Shown piece by piece: positions 24,001-33,546 of a DNA stretch of 64,000 nucleotides. The position numbers and the translations under genes are program-made. Location: NCBI GenBank assembly GCA_015039365.1, contig WION01000017.1, forward strand, positions 124,001 through 188,000. Reading direction: 5' to 3'. Numbering within the stretch: the stretch's first letter is position 1; the number at the start of each line of letters is the position of its first letter. The notes under the pieces were generated by a model. That model searched no databases. It saw nothing but the letters and a program-made list of their open reading frames with translations, and was not told the origin of the DNA. The stretch comes from Amanita rubescens. Taxonomy: Eukaryota > Basidiomycota > Agaricomycetes > Agaricales > Amanitaceae.

Positions 24001-26991
24001 TCGATCGGAACGAACTATTTTTATGTTATATCCATATTGGTTGTATATTTGTTTGTGCCAGCCTTCAAATACTACAGCGACGTTAGACTTTTTCTGTAAT
24101 GGTTTTACCCATACATGTGATGTACAATCATCAAATATTACGAGTAAATATTTTTGTTTATGATAAGATTGTATAGGAAAAGTCATCAAGTCACAGTGTA
24201 TACGTTCAAAGGGTTGGGTAGCACGTTTTTCTGAAAGAGGAAAGCTTTGTGAAACAGCTTTTCCTTTTAGACAACCGTTACAAGGTTCTAAGTTTTTAGG
24301 AATTGTTAAGGGAGGGAAACCCTCTAAGTTTTTAGAGCCTAATTTTAATATTTGTTGGCTAGGATGACCCATCCGTTGATGCCAAATTTCATATCCAACA
24401 ACATTAATTGTGGTCATCATTAATTTATAATTTGAAGGTTTAATAATTTGACCTTCTGTCCACATTAATGTTTCGTTACCATCTCCTGGAAATCCTTCCA
24501 GTGATGCGTTTTCAGAGCCTTCTCTGTAGAAAGAAATCCTATCATTATCTTGTTTTGCAATAAAACCTTGTTTACACAATGTTCCATTGCTTATTAGTCG
24601 TAGAGTGGCACTTGGCATATGGAGGACCGGATAAAGTTTTAATCTTGAAACCGAACCATTTTTAAGAGTGTGATCCAAAATCACAGTCCCTATACCTAAA
24701 ATATCTGCTTGATTATCAGCTGTAAATACTGAAGTAGGAACTTCATATTTTTTATAGCTGACAAAGTCTTCTAAGTGTGCGGTAAAATGATGTGATGCAC
24801 CTGAGTCACACATCCATATTGTAAGTCCTTTATTATTTTTATAACATTCAGGACATTTGCAAGAGGGTGATTTATCACAAAGTTGACTATATGGATCTTG
24901 AAGATGTCCAATGTTAATTACATTAGCACGTCTTCGATTGTTTTCTTCTATTATGAATTCATCCAAGTTATATTCATTGTATAATTCGGAGAATGTTCCA
25001 TAATTTGGAAGATTTTGAAGATTAGACATATTTTGTCTATATCTTTCATTCTCACGCATATTGGCATCAAAATTATATAAATTATGAAGATCAGTAGATC
25101 TTCTTGGTGTAGGGTTTACTATCGGTACATTTGATGGTATTACCGGTACAGTATCAATAGTACGATTAGTTGGATAATCGTATAAATTGAAAAAATCTTC
25201 ATAAGGCGTAATAGGCCTTGTTGGGATTTGAGATGATGCCATAGATTCTGGAGCCGTATGGTAAACAGAATCTTGATCAGATTGATAAAAGTAATTTAAA
25301 TCTGATGAGCTTACAGATTCTGGTCGGAGGGATACAGTGTCATGGTTATTTACCATCCCTCTCAACATATTTTGTAAGTGTTCTAAAGTGCGTGCATTAG
25401 TATTCATTCTTCGAGCTTCCAAATTAGCTCGTCGAACTTGATCCACATAATATTGTCTGGTATGTACATACCACCAACTTATTTGTTCATCATCAAAGGA
25501 ACCAGGCATTGGTCCCTCAGGCTCTTCATCGGTATAAAGTCCTTCATACCCTGAAGAATTGGCCTCAGATTGATGTGATTCATTATCTGTTTGATATCCT
25601 TCATTATCGGTTTGATGATGGGATATACTAGAGGAAGCAAAGATAGGACTAGCAAGATCGTCCACACTTTGAGTATCCTTAGTATCTGCAAATATTGCAG
25701 AATCAAAGATATCAGAGTAGTCCGTTGATTCAGTTCGTACTTTTTGTACATCTCTGGATACAGAATCTCCCGAATCTTCGGATATCTCATCAATTCTCCC
25801 CATGAAGTCGTCCGTGGGAACCGCACGAGTACCTTTGTACTTGTAAATCTTGGGGACAAATTCTTCATCAAAATCTGTCATTACCTGATCTCCAATTCTG
25901 GCAATCAGAGGTAAAGATGCTGATGTCGAAGATGCCATAGCATGCCCAGAACCAAGTGTTGATTGAGCTGCTGTGCGAGCAGCAAGTTTATTCGCACGAT
26001 TCTTTGCTTTAGCTGCCTTATTGCGTTCCCAATTTGGTCCTTTAGACTGATTAGGGACTTGACCAGCCCATTGGGGTCTAAAAGGAGTCTGAGATTGGCC
26101 AGGTGTATGTTTTGGTCCATTAGATGGTCCACCTGTCGAAGTATGTTGTGTTGGGTTTCTTCGATTTCCCATTGGTTTTCTTCCACCTCTGCCTCGAAAG
26201 GATTTCCCACGATAGGAATTCCAAGGGGTGCGAGGTTGTCCTTGTTGCAATTGTTGGCGTGCCATATTTGCAACTACTTGAGAGTTAGAATGTTTATTCC
26301 CTCTCGTGACAACAGAAGTATTGGCATTGTTCCTGTTACCTTTCCTTCGGGACCATTCCTCAGATATGAGATTAAGGAATTCATCTACAGTGTCATCATC
26401 TGCGGAATGTGCCAACAGATTTGCGACAAAGCTGTCCCATGAAGGAGGTAAGGCATGTAGGATCGTCATAATTTGCATTTTGACGGTTAAGGTTACACCT
26501 TGATTTGATACTCTATTAATCAAGTCCATAAGATGCGGAACTTGAGTGTTTGGATTGGAATTCTCTTTAAGTTTCCAATCGACAATTTGTCTATAGAGTC
26601 CAAATGTAGCAGCTAGACCTTGTTTACCAAATTTATCCTTTAGAGATTTCCAAAGGACTTCGGCTTTATCATTTTTATCGTCAACAAGGTGTACTAGATT
26701 AGGTGCTAGTTTTAAGGTAATGTAACCTTTGGCTTTCATATTGTCCTCTTTAAATTCGACGTATTCTTTGCGAATTTCTTTAAGGGTTTTTAATTGATCT
26801 GGCTTTATGTCAGATGTCTTTATCGCCTCTTTTTCAGACGGTTCAAGATCTCTGGGCCAGTCAAGTTTAGGATCAATATGTGCACCAAGACCTTGACTGT
26901 TCAAGTACGCAGTCATAAGTCTTTCGAATGCAAGCCAATTTGATCCGGTAAGAACAGGAACAATGGAGTTTATCGAATTGGAAGAAGACAT
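21019..26991 (-). CDS. Copia Gag-Pol polyprotein (1,990 aa)
   Basis: One uninterrupted frame from an ATG at 26,989-26,991 (A at -3) encodes all parts of a Pseudoviridae-type polyprotein. An N-terminal UBN2/Gag-like domain covers residues about 15-220, followed by a Gln/Arg-rich nucleic-acid-binding part. There is no normal CCHC knuckle; a Cys cluster CDKSPSCKCPEC sits just before the protease DSGAS (D729). The integrase has a zinc-binding part (WHQRMGH near 869, CNGC), then D934, D996 and E1032 with the expected 35-residue gap. The reverse transcriptase has YVDD at 1,604 and the RNase H starts with TDADW at 1,772. All catalytic residues are present. The 380-residue acidic, Ser/Asn-rich linker between Gag and protease is unusually long. 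Its function is copying the element RNA and integrating the cDNA. Confidence 0.95.
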   Translation of the reverse strand: MSSSNSINSIVPVLTGSNWLAFERLMTAYLNSQGLGAHIDPKLDWPRDLEPSEKEAIKTSDIKPDQLKTLKEIRKEYVEFKEDNMKAKGYITLKLAPNLVHLVDDKNDKAEVLWKSLKDKFGKQGLAATFGLYRQIVDWKLKENSNPNTQVPHLMDLINRVSNQGVTLTVKMQIMTILHALPPSWDSFVANLLAHSADDDTVDEFLNLISEEWSRRKGNRNNANTSVVTRGNKHSNSQVVANMARQQLQQGQPRTPWNSYRGKSFRGRGGRKPMGNRRNPTQHTSTGGPSNGPKHTPGQSQTPFRPQWAGQVPNQSKGPNWERNKAAKAKNRANKLAARTAAQSTLGSGHAMASSTSASLPLIARIGDQVMTDFDEEFVPKIYKYKGTRAVPTDDFMGRIDEISEDSGDSVSRDVQKVRTESTDYSDIFDSAIFADTKDTQSVDDLASPIFASSSISHHQTDNEGYQTDNESHQSEANSSGYEGLYTDEEPEGPMPGSFDDEQISWWYVHTRQYYVDQVRRANLEARRMNTNARTLEHLQNMLRGMVNNHDTVSLRPESVSSSDLNYFYQSDQDSVYHTAPESMASSQIPTRPITPYEDFFNLYDYPTNRTIDTVPVIPSNVPIVNPTPRRSTDLHNLYNFDANMRENERYRQNMSNLQNLPNYGTFSELYNEYNLDEFIIEENNRRRANVINIGHLQDPYSQLCDKSPSCKCPECYKNNKGLTIWMCDSGASHHFTAHLEDFVSYKKYEVPTSVFTADNQADILGIGTVILDHTLKNGSVSRLKLYPVLHMPSATLRLISNGTLCKQGFIAKQDNDRISFYREGSENASLEGFPGDGNETLMWTEGQIIKPSNYKLMMTTINVVGYEIWHQRMGHPSQQILKLGSKNLEGFPPLTIPKNLEPCNGCLKGKAVSQSFPLSEKRATQPFERIHCDLMTFPIQSYHKQKYLLVIFDDCTSHVWVKPLQKKSNVAVVFEGWHKQIYNQYGYNIKIVRSDRGGEFMSTNIQDYLTDVGIIHEKSTPYIHQQNGKVERMNRTLWEKSEALRLHASCPQSWWNFAIETAVHVYNRTPLRRTKWKTPVENLTGKKPDVSYFKIFGSKAWVFIPHESRENKLTPRSEIMTFIGYEPNAKAYRFMTNTNQLRVSTQAEFDETKFPRAKPQDENYTKNLDPIRPIEQDNSENSDKNISDGKPDNEGDISSKQQHSDDDFFDFNFENHSSSDSSDDDDDDTKWDDKLESFFEKKDTSSKDKGAELDQPTGVELDLPVQSLKDKPTKGKGKGTAKKPVEPTRRSERSRKPVIQKDNAYGNKTPLEIEKEITEEQDVVRELIQDLKEKDKSDPRLDVTIRYSLRSKIRQHIDKVKLLYSTLHNAQINEMSCLIKEQGNGFLNYLLAQAIPAIDISRDNIREYQYKDIQKVKITDPKSYEQWETAMNDEMKSLNDRKIWELAELPHNRTPIKCRWVYDIKSDGRKKARLVAKGFSQRPGLDYDETFSPVARYETIRLLLAISVLEKWDIEALDVKTAFLYGDLEADIYMQQPEGYVVKGQEQKVYQLKKAIYGLKQASYAWNKQANKSLEDLGFIRCLSDSGVYVRREDDTIIVCIVYVDDMLFMGDNISEIHKVKNAFMKKWECHDLGKVKEYLGMQINYNKNMGTLIIDQHAYAKKVVTRFGLENCKPTRTPLPTGYIPTAATKECTAEMRSYFQQIIGSLLYLALGTRPDITYQVILMSQFCANPNEEHIQKALYIVRYVNTTVQTKIVYNGLNKEGFVAFTDADWGADKITRKSVTGYIVKLAGGAISWVSRKQKVVALSSTEAEYMSMSDTSRQIVWIESLMSELDFPIKTIFLCCDNQGAMFLASNPAQEHRSKHIDIRFHYIRECVESEKIKLTYIPTNEQVADIMTKNLPYSKFVIFRMKMGLILDDSQISLTNHIKASQTFANYIKSKTLNKSPGQHSRIFERIQDLEVRGYLEEIFKYYERENDKLTTLLKANK

Positions 26992-27185
26992 TTTCTTACT
27001 TTGGTTAAGTTTGTTTAAAATCTAAGAAGATTTTTTGTAAGAAAAGGTTCAAATAATAATAAGGCATAAGAATATATGTGATGATGTAATTTCCGTCCTG
27101 ATTTCTTAAGCTTAATGTCGTTTATGTCAGAGATGACAAGAATATAGTATTTTTTACTATTCTAGTGTTAATACTAGAAAGTAAA

Positions 27186-28496
27186 CTAGGGAATATCTTT
27201 TTTACACGTCCTTTCAGGTATGTAATATCGAATTTCCGTCACAGGGTTAGATGCAAATCTAGCCCTCCTATTGTCTCTATCATCGACAGGTTTGTCGAAA
27301 ATAGATTCTTTAGGTAATTTTATGTGAGGAAAGTCTTTATACCGTCCGGGAAGCCTTCCAGTTTCCTGCCATATTCCCATGTCATTACTATATTCGTCAA
27401 CAACCCTTTTCACTTCGGTTCCCTCTTGATTTGAAGGAAACACTCCAGCCGCTCTGCTTTCGGCTCGAGTTTTAGATACGATATATCCCCAACTTGCAAT
27501 GTTGGGGGCGCATCTACTCCAGGTAGGTGTTGTTGACTTTCGCCATCCTTTTTGTTCTGTATTACGTTTTAGTTGGGTCTTATATACGTTAAAAGGTGTA
27601 TTTACCTTTCCTTTTTTGTATATTTGAGTAATCTCCTCCGGAAGAGGAATTCTGCCCCTTTCGTCAGATGCGATGCCAAGGAAATGTTGGCGGTACGCAT
27701 CCGAATCCAAAGCATTAGGGATATTCGTCTTATTTTTCCATTGACGATTACCCTTATGCCAGTCGTTTTTGGTGACTGGCCTGAATTGGACATGGGCATT
27801 GTTTGGTGGTCCATAGGACCACTCTTCCGGTTTAGTGTTGTGGATCCAAGGCGATCCACGATCTTTGTTATATCGCCAACCTTCGTTGACGATAATAGGT
27901 CGTCCTTGTGGACGAGAGACTGGCCCAACAGCCTTCGCGGCCTTGGCGTATGAGACTAGATTATCTTTATGAGATAAAGATGCATACCTAGTATTAGAAG
28001 ACTGACCTGTTGGGCTCCGCATTGATTTGGGAGCCGTCGGGACTCCTTTATAGTCGAAGACGACTTTTTGTACACAGCGGTGTACATGGTGTATCGCATC
28101 GGGATGCGAACAGTGGCAGCCTTTTGCTGCATGAGGCATATATGGGCGCGAGCCCATGGGAACAGGATACTTTTTATAGTTCCTATTAAGCCTCACAGCT
28201 TGAGGCGCAGAAGTCGGAACAGGAAAACGTAATGAAGGTACCATTTCTGGTACCTGTGCCTTTGCAGGCGGCGGCGAGTTCTTTGGTAAGGCCCTAACGG
28301 GGGCCTGGAGGTGCCGGGCGCCAGAGCCGGGCAAATTGTTCGGGGTAGTCCGAGAGGGGACTGTCCTCGAAGAAATCGGAGTGCCAAGGGCACCGCCAGC
28401 AGAAGACAACGGCGAGAAAGAGTTTACAAACGACATTTTTATATAAATTGAAAAAATTGATTTTAAAATTTTGCTGAAATCAGGAGGTTTAATCAT
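27186..28496 (-). CDS. Extra ORF upstream of copia gag (about 436 aa), unknown function
   Basis: An open frame lies inside the element, upstream of gag-pol, with 194 nt between its stop and the gag ATG. Possible starts are the ATG at 28,496 or a better-context one at 28,436 (AAAATGTC, the same context as gag). The protein is basic, rich in Pro, Arg, Lys, Tyr and Trp. It has a His/Cys cluster at residues about 120-140 (CHCSHPDAIHHVHRC) and conserved-looking Trp-rich parts (GWRYNKDRGSPWIHN). I recognise no domain. Most copia elements have no ORF here, so it is an accessory gene of this lineage, perhaps an RNA-binding protein; that is inference. Confidence 0.75.
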   Translation of the reverse strand: MIKPPDFSKILKSIFSIYIKMSFVNSFSPLSSAGGALGTPISSRTVPSRTTPNNLPGSGARHLQAPVRALPKNSPPPAKAQVPEMVPSLRFPVPTSAPQAVRLNRNYKKYPVPMGSRPYMPHAAKGCHCSHPDAIHHVHRCVQKVVFDYKGVPTAPKSMRSPTGQSSNTRYASLSHKDNLVSYAKAAKAVGPVSRPQGRPIIVNEGWRYNKDRGSPWIHNTKPEEWSYGPPNNAHVQFRPVTKNDWHKGNRQWKNKTNIPNALDSDAYRQHFLGIASDERGRIPLPEEITQIYKKGKVNTPFNVYKTQLKRNTEQKGWRKSTTPTWSRCAPNIASWGYIVSKTRAESRAAGVFPSNQEGTEVKRVVDEYSNDMGIWQETGRLPGRYKDFPHIKLPKESIFDKPVDDRDNRRARFASNPVTEIRYYIPERTCKKDIP

Positions 28497-28499
28497 CAC

Positions 28500-29653
28500 A
28501 TAGTTCTTTGGATAAGATCAAAAGAAAGGAATGGGCGTTCAGAGCCTTCAGCCCTTACTAATCCCAGAAAACAGATAATTTGTACGCAAATTGGATGTTT
28601 CGGCACAAGTTTCGCACATCATTGTTTCTTCTTGTCATGCATGTTGAATTTGGTACTAATCGTTATGAAAGGTGTTATATTAACCAAGATCTATGTCACA
28701 TTGGTATCCACTTCGATGTTTTTAGCATCTAATAACGCAGTAATAATATTTGCGTGGGATATGATCTAATGTAGGTAAGAATAGCCAACCCTAAGCGTCT
28801 GACAATAGATTAAAGACTCGGGGATCGGCCCTTGTCCCTTCTTAAACGATCAAATGATAACCGTTTAATCTCTGGAATAACCATGACGATAACGATTGCA
28901 TTCCCAAATGCATGAGCTAAGTCCATCACTTAGATGGTCTATGGGGTCTCAATCCCCCACTAGACGTGTATGTACAAGTATTAAGAATTAATCTAGACAC
29001 CGCTGGGTTACAGCTGAGTGTATTCCTAATCTAGAGAAGTCCCTAAGGGCGCATTCTCGATAGGCAGAGTGTACGGTCCACAATGTGACCTCATCTCACC
29101 CCTTATACTAGAATCTATTATTACTTGTACATATATTAGGTATTTTACAGGATCGAAAATCCTGATGATGGTATAGCGTGGTTCAATACGTCCAATCACA
29201 TCACACTGCCCAAGCGGAATACAGTGTGGGACGTTACCCTTTTATACGGTAGGTAATAACCGGTGAAGTTCACACTTCACAAGTGAGCCAATTTCTATTG
29301 ACGCAGTAATGGTCCTACTGCGAGATTTTTAAGGCGATCTAGGCCAGTTTTTAACGTCATCCAAGACTGTCCCTTGTACAGGGATACTCGTAATTTAGAC
29401 CGCTGAGTAATTAACGGGGTCCCCTTAGCCCTGGGTCCGGGCGTATACAATCCAGGTAAGCGGATGACTCTGAGTCTATCCCTCACTTCCCAGAAGGGTT
29501 AGCCAAGTGCGAGTGACTAATCTAACAAGAAAATGAAAACCACACTGGGCGCCTCGCCCAGTTACCTTTGTTTTACCTTTTCTCTCCGTCAATGACTTGA
29601 GAGTGTGCGTCGCTTGGCTTCACAACCAATAGCGCCAAAGGCGTCTGGTTTCG
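28500..29653 (-). other. Copia untranslated leader (about 1.15 kb)
   Basis: No long open frame is visible in the sense direction. It is unusually long for a copia leader. Sequence composition is close to that of the coding part. Confidence 0.6.
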
Positions 29654-29665
29654 GGGCCCATAACC
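29654..29665 (-). promoter_or_regulatory. Copia primer-binding site, initiator-tRNA half-molecule type
   Basis: Immediately inside the 5' LTR the sense strand reads GGTTATGGGCCC. This is complementary, with one mismatch, to the anticodon stem-loop of eukaryotic initiator tRNA-Met (GGGCTCATAACC). Drosophila copia is known to prime from a half initiator tRNA cut in the anticodon loop. The same mechanism is inferred here. Confidence 0.6.
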
Positions 29666-30371
29666 TGTTGAAACTAGGGGTAACAAGTCCCTAGCGAGCA
29701 GCGCAGTCTAGTACATAGGAATGTACTACTTACCGAGTGTGGTGTGGAGTTGTTAAGAGCTTACTGGAGCTGGGGCTCAACAGTAGACAGTAGAGAGGAT
29801 AATAGGATAAGGATTGACGCTACTAGAGTACAGTTTATATACTACTAAACTACAAATAAGTACAAAGAGTCTTATCAGTATGAGTCACAGGTATTTGACT
29901 CATAAGGCGTCATTCCACAGCAATGCACAGCTATTGTACAGCAATGCATAGCTTTGCGCAGCACTTGACTCATCAATTATATTGACTGACTCATCACATT
30001 ATCAATCTTCAATGTGATAGGTCGATAACCATAACGTATATATGTCTTCTATTCTCATGTCAACATATATTCACATCATCAATAGTTCCACTATTATGAT
30101 TGGATGATCTTATGAGAATATCGCTAGGATATTCTCATGTCAAAATATGTTCTCATCATCAATCATCCACTATTATGATTGGTAGATGAGTATGAGAATA
30201 TGTCGAATATATTCTCATGTCAATATATTATCTCACACTCAATCATCCACTATTATGATTGGTTGAGAGACGAGTAAGTAACTGAGCGTTATTACATTAG
30301 TTAGTGTAAACTAATGGTATCACTTATATTCACTATATACTGTATGTATATCGTATAATATAAGTTCAACA
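29666..30371 (-). repeat. Copia 5' LTR (706 bp)
   Basis: Near-identical to 20,299-21,003; the one difference seen is GTACATAGG here versus GTACAAGG there. It is followed by the duplication GTAAT. Confidence 0.95.
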
Positions 30372-30376
30372 GTAAT

Positions 30377-31300
30377 TGCAATGGTTTCTGGGGTTTATGA
30401 GGTCGCTGAATTCGATGGTGTAGTCGGCTTAGCGCGAAATTCAGTTACGGCTCCGCTAGACCATTTTTTTGCTGTATAAGGCATTGAAAATGACCTATCA
30501 TTTGAAGCAGAGGTCACTGCTGAGGTGAGTTCAAGTGGTTTCTGGGGTTTATGAGGTCGCTGAATCCGATGGTGTAGTTGGCGTGGCACGAAATTCAGTT
30601 ACGGTTCTGCTAGACCGTTTTTTTGCTTTATAAGGCATTGAAAATGACCTATCATTTGAAGCAGAGGTCGCTGCTGAGGTAAGTTCAAGTGGTTTCTGGG
30701 GTTTATGAGGTCGCTGAATCCGATGGTGTAGTCAGCGGTGCGCGAAATTCAGTTACGGTTCCGCTAGACCGTTTTTTTGCTTTATAAGGCATTGAAAATG
30801 ACCTATCATTTGAAGCAGAGGTCGCTGCTGAGGTGAGTTCAAGTGGTTTCTGGGGTTTATGAGGTCGCTGAATTCGATGGTGTAGTCGGCGTAGCGCGAA
30901 ATTCAGTTACGGTTCCGCTAGACCGTTTTTTTGCTTTATAAGGCATTGAAATGACCTATTATTAGAGGCAGAGGTCGCTGCTGAGGTGGGTTCAAGTGGT
31001 TTCTGGGGTTTATGAGGTCGCTGAATTCGATGGTGTAGTCAGCGTAGCGCGAAATTCAGTTACGGTTCTGCTAGACCGTTTTTTTGCTTTATAAGGCATT
31101 GAAAATGATGTATCATTTGAAGCAGAGGTCACTACTGAGGTGGGTTCAGGTGGTTCCTGGGGTTTTTGAGGTCGCAGAATCCAATGGTGTTGTCAGGGTT
31201 TTAGTTATGGTTATGGTTATGGTTATGGTTCCATTATATCATTTTCTAGCATTTAATGCATATTCTGCAGCAGTTGTTGGTGTTACAGGACAAGCAAAGC
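30377..31300. repeat. Tandem repeat, six units of about 154 bp
   Basis: Units begin at GGTTTCTGGGGTTTATGAGG near 30,383, 30,537, 30,691, 30,845, 30,998 and 31,152 (the last diverged). Each contains AAATTCAGTTACGG and a TTTTTTTGC run, and ends with CAGAGGTC(G/A)CTGCTGAGGT. The sequence just left of the copia insertion (GGGTTTCTGAGGTAAT) resembles a unit start, so the retrotransposon seems to have landed at the edge of this array. A short (TTATGG)n run lies at 31,201-31,230. Confidence 0.9.
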
Positions 31301-31489
31301 ATCTGGTGGGTCTACGGTGGCGACCCTGTTGCCGTGATTCACCGGTCTTGTTGAGCAAACCCCTGCAATGTCATTCAGCAGCTTGCAATGAGTTTTATTT
31401 TTTCTATGCATATTCTGCAGCAGTTGCCAGCATTACAGGACAGGCAAAGTATCTGACAGGTCTATGTTGGTGACCCTGACACCACTCAT

Positions 31490-33450
31490 CACAAGTCATC
31501 CCACTACACTGTGTCCGGCCAGGCTGGACAGGTGATGCATAGGCTGTAAACAAACAAAACAAACAAACAACCAACCAACCAACCAAACCAACCAAACCAA
31601 CCAACCAACCATGTAAACCAACCAACCATGTAAAGATACCATTCAAAACATGTCGTAGGCAAGTACATACATTGATATGTTGCCACCACTGATCATAAGT
31701 CATCCTATCTACACCGTGTCCGGCCAGGCCGGACAGGTGATGCATAGGCTGTAACCAACCAACCATGTATAGGATACCGTTCAAAACATGTCATAGGCAT
31801 AAGTCACCCCATCTACACCGTGTCCGGCCAGGCCGGACAGGTGATGCATAGGCTGTAAACAACCAACCATGTATAAGATAACCAAACCAAACCAACCATG
31901 TATAAGATACCATTCAAAACATGTCGTAGGCAAGTACATACATTGATATGTTGCCACCACTCATCACAAGTCATCCCATCTACACTGTGTCCGGCCAGGC
32001 CGGACAGGTGATGCATAGGCTGTAACCAACCATGTATAGGATACCGTTCAAAACATGTCATAACATGTCATAGGCATAAGTCACCCCATCTACACCGTGT
32101 CTGGCCAGGCCAGACAGGTGATGCATAGGCTGTAACCAACCATGTATAGGATACCATTCAAAACATGTCATAGGCATAAGTCACCCCATCTACACCGTGT
32201 CCGGCCAGGCCGGACAGGTGATGCATAGGCTGTAAACATGTATAACATGTATAAGATACCATTCAAAATATGTCGTAAGCAAGTACCTGTGTCATCATAC
32301 ATTAATACATTGCCACCACTCATCACAAGTCATCCCATCTACACTGTGTCCGGCCAGGCCGGACAGGTATGCATGGGCTGTAACCAACCAACCATGTATA
32401 AGATACCACTCAAAATATGTTGTAGGCAAGTACATACATTGATATGTTGCCACCACTCATCACAAGTCATCCTGTCTACACCGTGTCCAGCCAGGCCGGA
32501 CAGGTGATGCATAGGCTGTAACCAACCATGTATAAGATACCGTTCAAAACATGTTGTAGGCAAGTACATACATGATTGATATGTTGCCACCACTCATCAT
32601 AAGTCATCCCATCTACACCGTGTCCGGCCAGGCCGGACAGGTGATGCATAGGCTGTAACCAACCATGTATAAGATACCATTCAAAATATGTTGTACTAGG
32701 CAGGTGTGTCATCATACATTGATGTTGCCACCACTCATCACAAGTTGTCCTGTCTACACCGTGTCTGACACCACTCATCACAAGTCATCCCACTACACTG
32801 TGTCCGGCCAGGCCGGACAGGTGATGCATAGGCTGTAAACAACCAACCATGTATAAGATACCATTCAAAACATGTCGTAGGCAAGTACATACATTGATAT
32901 GTTGCCACCACTCATCATAAGTCATCCCATCTACACCGTGTCCGGCCAGGCCGGACAGGTGATGCATAGGCTGTAACCAACCATGTATAGGATACCATTC
33001 AAAACATGTCATAGGCATAAGTCACCCCATCTACACCGTGTCTGGCCAGGCCGGACAGGTGATGCAGAGGCTGTAACCAACCATGTATAACCAACCATGT
33101 ATAGGATACTGTTCAAAACATGTCATAGGCATAAGTCACCCCATCTACACCATGTCCGGCCAGGCCGGACAGGTGATGCAGAGGCTGTAACCATGTATAA
33201 GATACCATTCAAAATATGTTGTAGGCAAGTCTGTCATCATACATTGATGTTGCCACCACTCATCACAAGTCATCCTGTCTACACTGTGTCCGGCCAGGCC
33301 GGACAGGTAATGCATAGGCTGTAAGCAACCAAACCAACCATGTATAAGATACCATTCAAAATATGTCATAGGCAAGTACCTGTGTCATCATCCATTCATA
33401 TGTTACCAGCACTCATCACAAGTCATCCAATCTACACCATGTCTGGACTG
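31490..33450. repeat. Array of about 16 units with palindromic core TGTCCGGCCAGGCCGGACA
   Basis: Units are spaced about 100-205 bp. A typical unit holds ACCATGTATAAGATACC, ATTCAAAACATGTCGTAGGC, a CACTCATCACAAGTCATCCC segment, CTACACCGTG, then the 19-nt palindrome and GGTGATGCATAGGCTGTAA. Cores start at 31,512, 31,717, 31,821, 31,988, 32,098, 32,198, 32,347, 32,484, 32,621, 32,801, 32,939, 33,039, 33,153 and 33,287, with truncated ones near 32,761 and 33,437. Differences among cores are mostly C-to-T or G-to-A at CpG. There is no coding potential; overlapping frames of 60-130 codons on the minus strand simply read through units. Confidence 0.95.
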
Positions 33451-33474
33451 TGCGCATCAGCAGCCCAGGTCCAC

Positions 33475-33525
33475 CAAAAAGGCTTAACCCTAAATTAGGA
33501 GTTAGGCCTTTTGTGCAACCCTAGC
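33475..33525. other. Imperfect hairpin beside the chromovirus fragment
   Basis: AAAAAGGCTTAACCCTAAAT and TTAGGAGTTAGGCCTTTT form a stem with few mismatches. It lies just left of the point where similarity to the chromovirus begins. Confidence 0.5.
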
Positions 33526-33546
33526 ACAACCCTGGAGGGACCTATT

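Larger units (their letters stand above)
20299..30371 (-). mobile_element. Ty1/copia LTR retrotransposon, 10.07 kb, apparently intact
   Basis: Two near-identical LTRs (705 and 706 bp, one indel seen) start TGTTGAAAC and end GTTCAACA. They are flanked by the 5-bp duplication GTAAT (20,294-20,298 and 30,372-30,376). Transcription is leftward: 5' LTR at 29,666-30,371, a 1.17-kb leader, an extra 436-codon ORF, a 1,990-codon gag-pol ORF, a polypurine tract and the 3' LTR. The near-identity of the LTRs means a recent insertion. The length is well above the 5-6 kb usual for copia elements, because of the leader, the extra ORF and an enlarged gag-protease linker. Confidence 0.95.

Noticed and set aside
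31404..33375. Set of 60-130 codon frames with MHHLSGLAGHSVD repeats
   Set aside because: They are translations of the palindromic-core repeat array, with frame broken at every unit.
31490..33450. CRISPR array
   Set aside because: Repeats are 100-205 bp apart, spacers are themselves repeated, and the sequence is eukaryotic.
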